Shown here in pieces: positions 1-7,573 of a stretch of DNA of 64,000 nucleotides. The notes beneath the pieces are model-generated. The model had not been told where the DNA came from. It made no database searches and saw only the letters and a program-made list of their open reading frames with translations. Source of the DNA: Planctomycetota bacterium. Lineage in GTDB: Bacteria > Planctomycetota > UBA1135 > JACQFD01. Within the stretch, counting starts at the first letter, position 1, and every line of letters starts with the position of its first letter. The position numbers and the translations under genes are program-made. The stretch is from positions 17,309-81,308 of the forward strand of contig JAEUHX010000013.1 in the NCBI GenBank assembly GCA_016792805.1, given 5' to 3'.

Positions 1-237
1 AACCTCTCAGGTCCGAACTCCATTCCTCAGAATGGAGGTCCTGAGGGCTCCGAGATCGAGGTTTACGTCGAGTACGAAGTGAGATATCCGTGCAATGCCG
101 GATCGATCTTCGGCTGGGAGATCACGGGTGGAGTTGGCCCCGTCTCGGGCGGGGTTCACTCGGGATCCACGCCCTCGCATACCACATGGTGCACCACCAA
201 GGTCCAGAGCCGAGTCGTCCCGATTCGTCCCTGTTAG
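1..237 (+). CDS. C-terminal fragment of an unknown protein (5' end outside window)
   Basis: Reading frame 1 is open from the first base to a TAG at 235-237 and encodes the last 78 residues of a protein that begins upstream of the window. The fragment has three cysteines (in PCNAG, TWCTT and the final RPC) and alternating hydrophobic/charged residues (EIEVYVEYEVRYP), suggesting a beta-rich, possibly exported domain. I recognise no family. It ends 40 bases before the next plus-strand gene, so the two could be co-transcribed. The alternative is a chance open frame, which a 237-base high-G+C stretch cannot exclude. Confidence 0.5.
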   Translation, partial: NLSGPNSIPQNGGPEGSEIEVYVEYEVRYPCNAGSIFGWEITGGVGPVSGGVHSGSTPSHTTWCTTKVQSRVVPIRPC

Positions 238-277
238 TGAGCTTGGCATCCCGGGCTTGGCACAGGAAGGATGAATC

Positions 278-1189
278 ATGAGAATTGAAATCGCGAAGAA
301 TCGCGTCGTCGCATCAGTGGCGCTCTTGTTTTTTCTCCTGGTGGGCTGGAGTGTCTGGTCAGTCGCTCTCGTGGATGGATCCCATGCAGACATCATCTCA
401 AGGCGGACGGCGTCTTCAACTCCGATCCAAGACCCCGCCACTGTAGTGGCTTCAAATCCAGTCGCTGGAGAGCGCACTCGAAGTGATGCCAAGCCCGGGG
501 TGACATCACCCCAAGAACTACCGACCTCGAAGCCGGAATCGATTAAGCGAGAAGTGTGCACGCTCATCGTTTCGGGCCGCGACCACCTCGGAGCGCCATT
601 GTCGCACAAGCTGGTTGCCTTGAAGCGACACCCGATCGTCTCCTCGACCCATCTCGACCGGGCGGACTACTACCAAAACCATTTTGACAAGTTTGGACAA
701 GTGGTATTCAAGGACATTCCGGCAGGCCGATGGCACATCTTCAACGTTACTAAATTCCGATCGGAGATGTACGAGGAAGTTGGTATCGTCGACGTCGCCC
801 CCAATACGGAGGATCGTTACAGCTACCAGCTTCGAGGCTGGCTCACGTTCTCGGGTGCAGTCCGCATCGCGGAGAACGACTCCGTAGCGCTTTCCCTCAG
901 GTTGATTGATCCGGAGGGGAAGATCCGCTTCGGCATGGCGTTCAACGGTCCCGAGCCCAAGAAGTTTCCCATCGACGCCCCCAACGACGACCATCCGGAC
1001 AACTGGAAGGCTCACCGGCCCGGTGGGTTCGAGTTCTCCGGGCTCCTGCCCGGGCGCTACAAGCTCGAGATCATCTTAGATATCGAGGAGCGCCTTAAGC
1101 TCTTCAAGGAGATCGACCTGGTCGACAAAGATATAGATATCGATTATGGCCGGATCCCTCAGAGCGAGTGGTTCAAGGCTGTCCGGTGA
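278..1189 (+). CDS. Membrane-anchored beta-domain protein, carboxypeptidase-regulatory-like (303 aa)
   Basis: The start ATG follows a clear AGGAAGG ribosome-binding site seven bases upstream. Residues about 8-30 form one hydrophobic anchor (VASVALLFFLLVGWSVW), followed by a Ser/Thr/Pro-rich linker to about residue 88. The rest is beta-rich and carries two elements typical of carboxypeptidase-regulatory or transthyretin-like domains: FGQVVFKDIPAGRWHIF near the middle and FEFSGLLPGRYKLEI near the C-terminus. I infer an outward-facing, membrane-tethered binding or structural domain with no catalytic signature. It is the first of several similarly built proteins in the next 15 kb. It ends seven bases from the 3' end of the convergent SGNH gene. 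Confidence 0.7.
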   Translation: MRIEIAKNRVVASVALLFFLLVGWSVWSVALVDGSHADIISRRTASSTPIQDPATVVASNPVAGERTRSDAKPGVTSPQELPTSKPESIKREVCTLIVSGRDHLGAPLSHKLVALKRHPIVSSTHLDRADYYQNHFDKFGQVVFKDIPAGRWHIFNVTKFRSEMYEEVGIVDVAPNTEDRYSYQLRGWLTFSGAVRIAENDSVALSLRLIDPEGKIRFGMAFNGPEPKKFPIDAPNDDHPDNWKAHRPGGFEFSGLLPGRYKLEIILDIEERLKLFKEIDLVDKDIDIDYGRIPQSEWFKAVR

Positions 1190-1196
1190 TGGATCC

Positions 1197-2720
1197 CTAC
1201 TTCGGCTGCGTCTCGACGCGGATGGAGTAGACCCGAACACCTAACAGATCTCGCCGTTTCCCCGGCGCGCTGCCGGCGAGAAGCGGATCGTGCAGTGTCA
1301 GCTCCACGACGCCGCGTGGAAGTGTGTCGGCGTCGGACGGACTGCGAGCGGGAATGGCCCACCGAATCGTTGTGCGGTTCTTGCGAACGAAGACCGGCAG
1401 TAGAGGCCCGCCGTTGATGTGAGCTTCGAGCGTGCGGAGCGTTTCGCCCGGGGTGGGACGATCGAGCGCCACATCCAGCAGCAGTTCCTTGGGGGCCTGG
1501 GGGGCTTGTAACAAAAATACGGCGCCGCCCCCCAGGGTGCCGTTGTCGTCCTCGAACCCACCTAGAACTTGATGCAAATTCTCCGCCGCTGCGCGCGGCG
1601 CGAGCACAATTCGATCTTTGAAAACTGAAAGTGAGAATCGGTCGCGGGCTTCGCGCCAAGCAGCCTCGACCTGCGGACCGCGAGTCAGCGGCTTGGCGGC
1701 CTCCCCGTCGGCGAGTCCGAAGGCAGCCAGCACCGCCTTCGCGCGCGATGCGAGCTGCGCGTGTGCCGCCTCGTTGGGATGGGGATCCCAGGAGAGGTGC
1801 CATCGTGCTTGGGAGAGATCGAGCGATGGGGGAAGTGTGAACAGCGAGACCCCTGCGGCGGAGCATGCGCGGGTCAGCCCGTCGTGGATCGGATCGGAAG
1901 CGGGGGCGAGGGAGAGAACTGCAAGTTTCCCGCCCGCCCGCTCCACGGCCTCGCGACTCGCCTTGAGCTCGATAGCGGCCTGCTCGAAGCGAGCCGCCGC
2001 CGCCGGCCCGATGCGAAGCGGTAGGCCGCGCTCGCCTTTTTGATGTCTCTGGATGAAATCACTAAAGCTCGCGCCGCTCAGCCCGGACAGCTCGGCCATG
2101 CGCAGCATGTTGGAACTCCCGAGGAACATCCCCTGGCGAAGCTCCTCCAGCCGCGGCGCGCGCGTGCGGGGCTCCGCACTCTCTGAATCGAACACTCTGG
2201 AATCGTCGAGGTCGTTCCAGAGGAACGAGAGCACGACGAGGTCCGCCCGCAGATCCGGTGCGAGCCGCTCGATCTGTGACAAGCTGTCGCGCAGCTCGTA
2301 GCCGATGACGGCGCAATTCAAGACTTCCGCGCTGCCAGCGAGCTGCTGTGCGAGCTGCGACGGGTAGGCGCTCCCCTCGGGGACGCCGAATCCGAAAGTC
2401 ATCGAGTCTCCCGCGAAGAGCACACGCGGAAGGCGCTTTTCCTTGGACGGCTCTGTGGAGCGCAGCCCGCGGGAATCGGTTCTGAGATAGGGCGGATCCT
2501 GGATTCCCGCACGCAACACATAGCTTGGGCCGCGCGTTCCCTTCTCGAGCCACCCGTTGGATCGCTTCAGATACTCATTGCGCGATTTGATCTGGAACCC
2601 AGGTGCCTCGCCCACAGATCCTTGAGCGCTGGGGCGCATCTCGCGGTAGATGACAATTCCAAGCGCAGCCGCGACGGCGCACCCGAGCGCCGCCGCCGCC
2701 AGCCGACTGCCCTTCCCCAT
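1197..2720 (-). CDS. Membrane-anchored SGNH/GDSL hydrolase with C-terminal beta domain (507 aa)
   Basis: After an N-terminal hydrophobic anchor (residues 6-24, then YREMRP) comes an SGNH hydrolase domain. Block I is FAGDSMTFG with nucleophile Ser106, a GxND-like block is LWND at 167-170, and the C-terminal acid/base pair is Asp312-Pro-His314 in WDPHPN. The family hydrolyses esters such as acyl groups on glycans or lipids. Residues about 340-507 form an additional beta-rich region I cannot assign. It is the last gene of a minus-strand run, starting three bases after a stop at 2724 that probably ends the disrupted upstream gene. Substrate is unknown. An extracytoplasmic esterase on envelope polymers is the most reasonable inference. 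Confidence 0.8.
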   Translation of the reverse strand: MGKGSRLAAAALGCAVAAALGIVIYREMRPSAQGSVGEAPGFQIKSRNEYLKRSNGWLEKGTRGPSYVLRAGIQDPPYLRTDSRGLRSTEPSKEKRLPRVLFAGDSMTFGFGVPEGSAYPSQLAQQLAGSAEVLNCAVIGYELRDSLSQIERLAPDLRADLVVLSFLWNDLDDSRVFDSESAEPRTRAPRLEELRQGMFLGSSNMLRMAELSGLSGASFSDFIQRHQKGERGLPLRIGPAAAARFEQAAIELKASREAVERAGGKLAVLSLAPASDPIHDGLTRACSAAGVSLFTLPPSLDLSQARWHLSWDPHPNEAAHAQLASRAKAVLAAFGLADGEAAKPLTRGPQVEAAWREARDRFSLSVFKDRIVLAPRAAAENLHQVLGGFEDDNGTLGGGAVFLLQAPQAPKELLLDVALDRPTPGETLRTLEAHINGGPLLPVFVRKNRTTIRWAIPARSPSDADTLPRGVVELTLHDPLLAGSAPGKRRDLLGVRVYSIRVETQPK

Positions 2721-2723
2721 CGG

Positions 2724-2948
2724 CTACCTGCCCGTCGGCATCGCCGACAGGTCGACTGCAACCTCTCGCGTTTCTCCTGCGGCAATGTCCACGCGAAACG
2801 GCCAATTTTCCAATACGGCGCTCAGCCGGAGGCGACGCGCAGACCGACCGTACGTCGCCAGGATCGGCCATTCACGGCACTGGCCGATTTTGTGAGGAAG
2901 GGGGTGCACGGAGTGATGCGCGGGCTCGAGGTCAGCGGGAGAGTACAT
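2724..2948 (-). other. Probable out-of-frame C-terminal continuation of the 2932-4593 gene
   Basis: This 74-codon open stretch begins at an ATG directly after a run of four G (forward CCCC at 2949-2952) and stops at 2724-2726, three bases before the next gene. Its translation looks like genuine coding sequence of the same family: it ends LSAVLENWPFRVDIA, then AAGETREVAVDLS, a typical tail of these beta-domain proteins. Dropping one G from the run joins it in frame to the upstream gene at WNG. I read it as the displaced C-terminus of that gene, through a real frameshift, a sequencing error or programmed slippage. A separately translated small protein is possible but less likely. Confidence 0.55.
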
Positions 2949-4593
2949 CCCCGTTCCAGAGAAGCTCAACCGTCTCACCCTCGGCCAGCTCGATGGGTAA
3001 TCCTCGCAGCGGGTCGAGGCGATCCTCGGCCGCGAGGCGCGAGGGGATACTGTTTCCTTCGGACGGGTCGGCAAGAAATAGTGGCTTCGCAAACCACTTC
3101 CCCGGGTGGAGCGGGCCAAAGAGCAGGGTGCCGTTGGTGCCGAGCTCCGCCGCGTGGGGGAAGTGCAGAATCCTCTCGGCGTAATCCCCGTCGCGCACCA
3201 CGATCCACATCGCCGGGGCGCGCGGTGTTCCGGCCGCGCGCACGATGCGCACCCAGGCCCCGGGCGCCGCCTCGAGGGTGACGGCCTCGAGCGCGCCTTC
3301 GGCCCGCGGACGCGCGAACCGCGGAGGCGCGGACCAGCGCCGATCGCGAAGCGAAACGACGGCACCTGCGGAATCGCACAATACTTTGGAAAAGTGAAAC
3401 TCACCGTTCGCATTTGTGGTGGCAAACACGGCGGGCGACCCTGTCGTGTCCGCGCCCGCCGCCTCCACTTCGACGCCCGCGAGCGGGCTGCCATCGCTGA
3501 GGATCACTTTTCCTCTCAACGACGGAAACTCCGGCGCGCGCAGCACGAGCGTCTGCTGCTTCGGTTCGACATGCTCAAGACGGATCTCCCGACCATCCGC
3601 GAGCACGACCGCCACGGCGTACGGTGCAGTCTCGGTAACCCAAACGCGCCACTCCGAGTCCTTTTGTGGACCGCTGCTCGGCGACTCAAAGGTCAACTTG
3701 TGTGATCCGCCTTGGCCCTGCAAAAAGTGCACTCGAATCCTACGAATTCTGACGTGCCGGCTGCCAGCCGGTTCGAGAACGCTGAAGCGAAGCTCATGAG
3801 CGTTGGACGGCGGCGGCTCCTCGATTCTTAAGCTCACGTGCTTGCGTTGATTGAGGACGGCATCGAGGGTCCATTCAGAGACTCGTGGAATCTGGAGTGA
3901 GAGGTCAAAATACGGCTGGAATCCTGTGGACGAGACCTCAAGAGCAACTTCCCCGGACGCGAGACCGTGCAGCTCGTACTCGCCCAAGGCATTCGTGCTA
4001 GCCGAGTCCGGGTCGCGCAGATGCTCGAGCATCCCGATGCGTCGCACCGTGGCGCCTTCGATCGGCTTACCCCACTCATCGCGAACGACGCCCCGAAGCT
4101 TCACTTCCGCAGCCAAGCACACATCTCCGAGATTCCACCTCGGCGCATTCCCCTGCGACCACACGCATCGCGTCCCGAAGCCCTCGCGGGAGATCACAAG
4201 AGACCACGGCGAGCGCGTGGATGCGCCAATCACAAATCTCCCGGCTTCATCGCTGTGGGTCCTCTCTTTCGCGGACCCGAATCCGACGTCCTCGCCGTAA
4301 AACACCACAGAAGCGCCCGCGACTCCTCGTCCGAACTCATCGACGACTCGCCCCGTGAGTTCCGTCATTGGGCGCGCGCGCAAGTGCGCATGCGCCGAAG
4401 CGAGCCGCGGCGCGCTCGCGGGTCGCACTTCAGCAGGACCGCTCGCGGACGCCGCGCGGTCATCCTCGAGGGGCGGCGTCTCTCGCGCCGGCTCGCTGCG
4501 TCTTTCGAGAAGCGCGCCTCGGCCGACAAGCCATACAGCCGCCAGCGCCGCAGCCCCGATCATAAGCCACAAAAACGCGCGCTTCGAAGCCAT
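2932..4593 (-). CDS. Carboxypeptidase-regulatory-like multidomain membrane protein (553 aa, probably frameshifted near its end)
   Basis: The start at 4593 (MASKRAFLW) is preferred over upstream in-frame ATGs because it has a GGGAG site and begins directly with an anchor helix (LMIGAAALAAVWLVG). Three carboxypeptidase-regulatory-like domains follow at about residues 78-155, 165-245 and 370-440. Each opens with a hallmark such as LTGRVVDEFGRGVAGASV, LRGVVRDEWGKPIEGATV or LRGKVILSDGSPLAGVEV, and the first two later show a DEAGRF/NALGEY-type turn. A likely extracellular, non-catalytic role is inferred. It lies 22 bases downstream of the NUDIX-SnoaL gene in one minus-strand operon. The frame ends abruptly at LLWNGDVLSR, while the expected family tail continues in another frame to 2724. 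Confidence 0.75.
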   Translation of the reverse strand: MASKRAFLWLMIGAAALAAVWLVGRGALLERRSEPARETPPLEDDRAASASGPAEVRPASAPRLASAHAHLRARPMTELTGRVVDEFGRGVAGASVVFYGEDVGFGSAKERTHSDEAGRFVIGASTRSPWSLVISREGFGTRCVWSQGNAPRWNLGDVCLAAEVKLRGVVRDEWGKPIEGATVRRIGMLEHLRDPDSASTNALGEYELHGLASGEVALEVSSTGFQPYFDLSLQIPRVSEWTLDAVLNQRKHVSLRIEEPPPSNAHELRFSVLEPAGSRHVRIRRIRVHFLQGQGGSHKLTFESPSSGPQKDSEWRVWVTETAPYAVAVVLADGREIRLEHVEPKQQTLVLRAPEFPSLRGKVILSDGSPLAGVEVEAAGADTTGSPAVFATTNANGEFHFSKVLCDSAGAVVSLRDRRWSAPPRFARPRAEGALEAVTLEAAPGAWVRIVRAAGTPRAPAMWIVVRDGDYAERILHFPHAAELGTNGTLLFGPLHPGKWFAKPLFLADPSEGNSIPSRLAAEDRLDPLRGLPIELAEGETVELLWNGDVLSR

Positions 4594-4615
4594 GTTGGGC
4601 TCCCGTCCGCCGCTC

Positions 4616-5383
4616 TCAGCCGTGGAATACATGGGATTCGGCGATCCGCCCGCTGCGAATTCCGAACACCTCCGCAACCACCATCGTCGGATCGCCCGGG
4701 CTGATGCGGTCGTATTCTAACAGAACACGATCGGCGTCCGCTGTCACAAATCGCTTCACATATCGGAGTTCCGGCAGCCGTTCGAAGGCATCGGCGAACC
4801 AATCGCGCAGTGCCGCCTTGCCGCGGATTCGGCCTTCAGTCCTCGGCTCCCGCGCGCGCAGCTTGGGGCTTGTGTGAACCGCGTCGTCATCATACAGATC
4901 GAGCAGGCGCTGCAGCTGCCGCCCGTTGAACGCCTCGAGCCAGCTCTCCGCAATCTCCCGCGGACCCGGCGCGCCGGCTCGCATCGCCATCGACACGAGC
5001 TGCTTCACGTTTTGTGGACAATCGAGACCTTCCGTATCGGTAACCCACCGGTGTTCTGTGAACTCCACATGGCTTGGCACTTCCGTCGAATCGGCATCGG
5101 CCACAAATACAAAGTTCATATGAAGCCCCTTCGAGCCCGCCTGATGCTCCTCGTAGCCGAGCAGCCCGGGCGGCGCGCCGTCGACTCCGAGCAGCAGCTC
5201 GAACCGCCCCTCAAGCCCGGTCTCCTCGCGCAGCTCGCGACGCGCCGCCTCAAGCGGCGTCTCGCCCGCCTCCATCTCGCCGCCCACAGGCAGCCACGTC
5301 TTCAAGCGAGCATGGCGAATGAGAAGCACACGCCCGCGATTGCGGACGAACGTCGACACAGAAAAAGCACGGCGCTCAGTCAT
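4616..5383 (-). CDS. NUDIX hydrolase fused to a SnoaL/NTF2-like domain (255 aa)
   Basis: The N-terminal half contains a complete NUDIX box spanning residues 35-57 (G35, E41, R49-E50-L51, E53-E54, G56), the signature for Mg-dependent cleavage of nucleoside-diphosphate-linked substrates. The C-terminal half, from about residue 143 (IAESWLEAFNGRQLQRLLDLY) to the end (FGIRSGRIAESHVFHG), matches the SnoaL-like/NTF2 fold used by small-molecule isomerases, hydrolases and polyketide-associated proteins. Both domains lie in one uninterrupted frame. Neither has a signal peptide, so the protein should be cytoplasmic. Substrate cannot be read from sequence. The gene sits between two envelope-protein genes on the same strand with a 22-base gap downstream. 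Confidence 0.8.
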   Translation of the reverse strand: MTERRAFSVSTFVRNRGRVLLIRHARLKTWLPVGGEMEAGETPLEAARRELREETGLEGRFELLLGVDGAPPGLLGYEEHQAGSKGLHMNFVFVADADSTEVPSHVEFTEHRWVTDTEGLDCPQNVKQLVSMAMRAGAPGPREIAESWLEAFNGRQLQRLLDLYDDDAVHTSPKLRAREPRTEGRIRGKAALRDWFADAFERLPELRYVKRFVTADADRVLLEYDRISPGDPTMVVAEVFGIRSGRIAESHVFHG

Positions 5384-5479
5384 GGGATGGATGCGCGCAT
5401 CGGCGCTCTCCCAGTGTGGCGCGCGTGCGCGCCGCTGTCGCCTGGGTCGTCGCGCCCGTGACCCATTCGTTACAGAGCG

Positions 5480-7429
5480 TTACGGAAGATCGACGACCGC
5501 CTCCACCGCCGCCTGCTCGCCCTCGCGCACCTCGACGCGCCATGTTCGTCCCAGAATCGGCTCCAGCGGTGGGGGCTCGACGCTCCAGCGCGTGGAGATC
5601 GAGAGCGCCTTCATCGTCGGGGGCTCCGCCGCGAGGATGTAGCGGCCAATGGGAAGCGGCGCCGCGATCGCGCGGCCGTCCCTCCCTGTCGCGAGAACCT
5701 GCTGAAGCGCAAGTCCCGCCGGCCCCTCGGTGTCGCGCCATAGCGCGAACGCATGCGCCAAGCCCCCAGGACGCCCAGCCGCCATCGCGCGCAGCTCGAG
5801 GCTCCCACACGCATCGAGTTCGAGGTCTCCGAGATCGGTCTCGCCCTCGGCCTGCGCCAGCTCCTCCGGCGCGCGAACTCCTTCCGCACTCACAATTCGC
5901 ACCACAATTCGCGCTGTGCTCATCCGAATGCCCTGCACCCGAAACCGGCCCTCGCGGTCGGTGCGCGCCGCCACGGCGAACTCACGGCTGGATTTCGCCG
6001 AGGACACCTCCACGAGAGCGCGCGCGACCGGCACTCCCGTCCGCGAGAGAACACGGCCGATGAGTTGCATCGGCTCCACGAGCTGTAATGAGTTGGGCTC
6101 CTGCTGCACTGGATCGAATCCGTTTGAGGCTTGGAAGATGCGCCCGTTCTTTGTGGTGAGCACCACAGAAACATCCTCGAATCGCGGTACGTGGATGAGC
6201 CATTGGGCCGGACCCGCCGTCGTCCACTCCGACGGGTCGAGCGTTCGAATCGAGAATCCGTCAGCCTGCTCATTCCACCTGTCTCCGAATTGTATGGAAT
6301 GAGCTTCGATCGGACCATCCGCGGGCTCCTGCTCCACAAAGATCCGAAGCGGCCCGATCGCATCCAGCTCGATCGTGGCAGGGAACTCGCCTTCGCGCAC
6401 GCCCATCGACTTCGCTTGGAAGCCGCGCGCGTAGACGCGGAGCACCTGCAATCGCTTCGGCTCCGCTTCGAGGTCGACGCGGAACCGCCCGTTGCGATCC
6501 GTCTCTGAGACTCTCTGATGTCCTTCTCCAGAAAAGTAAGCTTCCACAAAGGCGCTGCGGATCGGCTGCCCCTGTCGATCCAGCACGAGTCCCTCGGCCT
6601 GCTTCGCTGGCGGGAGCACGAAGTTCAGCTCATTCCACAAATCGCCCTTTCGCTCCGCGAACAGCTTCTGTGCCTCCCGATGCGGAGCTTCGGCCTCCAC
6701 AGCGACGCGCGTCAGATGGCCGCCGGGAATCTCAAATCTCCCGAAGGCATCCGTCAGCGCAATCGGCTGCGGATTTCCCAATTCGTCCCACGATCGCAGA
6801 TGCAACGGATCCCAGAGGATCATGCGGGCGCCCGGGATCGGAGCTCCGCCCGGTTCGGTCACCGTGCCGCGAATTGTGGGAACGGAGAGCAGCTCCACTT
6901 CTCCGAGCTCGACGCTCCGCGCAACGGCACTACCAGAGATCGTGCGAGCGCGATGTGCGCCGTCGCGGACATCGACGATGAAGTGGCCTTGGACAAATGG
7001 CAACGCGAGCCAGAAGCGGCCTTCCGAATCGGTTCGAGCGCGCGCGCGACGAGTGCTCAAAGCTGAGAGTTCACAGAAAACGAGAGCGCCCGCGACCGCC
7101 CGGCCCGTGCCGTCGACAGCGCGCCCCCGAATCACAAATCCATCTGTGGACTCTTCGCTCGGCGGCCCGATTTGTGCCGGAAGCTCATCCCACGATGACG
7201 CGAGCATCCCGAGCTCGGATCCGCGCCTCTCGTGGGTTGCCACACCGAGCGGCGACCCGCGCGATGCGGCGCGGGCGGGGGCCGCGTCCGTCGAGCCGCT
7301 CGGGCGCTTCTCGCTTGTCACCGGCTCGGAGTCCTGTCCGCCGAACGCGTCGACTCCGATCCAGGCCAAGCCCGCGCATCCGACCGCCAGTGCGCAGAAC
7401 GCGAAAGCCCAGGGGAGGCGTCGATTCAT
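5480..7429 (-). CDS. Carboxypeptidase-regulatory-like multidomain exported protein (649 aa)
   Basis: The start at 7429 (MNRRLPWAFAFCALAVGC) is chosen because it begins directly with a charged n-region and hydrophobic signal/anchor; the open frame continues upstream but without such a feature. At least four carboxypeptidase-regulatory-like modules are recognisable from IRGRAVDGTGRAVAGALV, IRGTVTEPGGAPIPGARM, AEGLVLDRQGQPIRSAFV and LIGRVLSRTGVPVARALV. Several are followed by a TDSEGRFW/TDREGRFR turn. The cysteine after LAVG could be a weak lipidation site. The protein is probably exported and structural or adhesive; no catalytic residues are visible. It is divergent from the giant 7574 gene, with 144 bases between the starts for promoters. 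Confidence 0.75.
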   Translation of the reverse strand: MNRRLPWAFAFCALAVGCAGLAWIGVDAFGGQDSEPVTSEKRPSGSTDAAPARAASRGSPLGVATHERRGSELGMLASSWDELPAQIGPPSEESTDGFVIRGRAVDGTGRAVAGALVFCELSALSTRRARARTDSEGRFWLALPFVQGHFIVDVRDGAHRARTISGSAVARSVELGEVELLSVPTIRGTVTEPGGAPIPGARMILWDPLHLRSWDELGNPQPIALTDAFGRFEIPGGHLTRVAVEAEAPHREAQKLFAERKGDLWNELNFVLPPAKQAEGLVLDRQGQPIRSAFVEAYFSGEGHQRVSETDRNGRFRVDLEAEPKRLQVLRVYARGFQAKSMGVREGEFPATIELDAIGPLRIFVEQEPADGPIEAHSIQFGDRWNEQADGFSIRTLDPSEWTTAGPAQWLIHVPRFEDVSVVLTTKNGRIFQASNGFDPVQQEPNSLQLVEPMQLIGRVLSRTGVPVARALVEVSSAKSSREFAVAARTDREGRFRVQGIRMSTARIVVRIVSAEGVRAPEELAQAEGETDLGDLELDACGSLELRAMAAGRPGGLAHAFALWRDTEGPAGLALQQVLATGRDGRAIAAPLPIGRYILAAEPPTMKALSISTRWSVEPPPLEPILGRTWRVEVREGEQAAVEAVVDLP

Positions 7430-7573
7430 GGCCGGCAGCGCCCTATGCGCCTCCAGCGTCGGCGTCACCGGGCGGGCCGTCTCGCGAATTCCTCGGCAAA
7501 GAGTTCTGCGCGGCGTCCGTCCATACTGCGGACCGCCGATCGATCGAGCTCCTTCTCCCAGGACCCCAAGACC

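Noticed and set aside
7232..7573. N-terminal extension of the 1166-residue repeat protein
   Set aside because: The extension would overlap the divergent gene starting at 7429, whereas the ATG at 7574 is followed directly by a membrane anchor.
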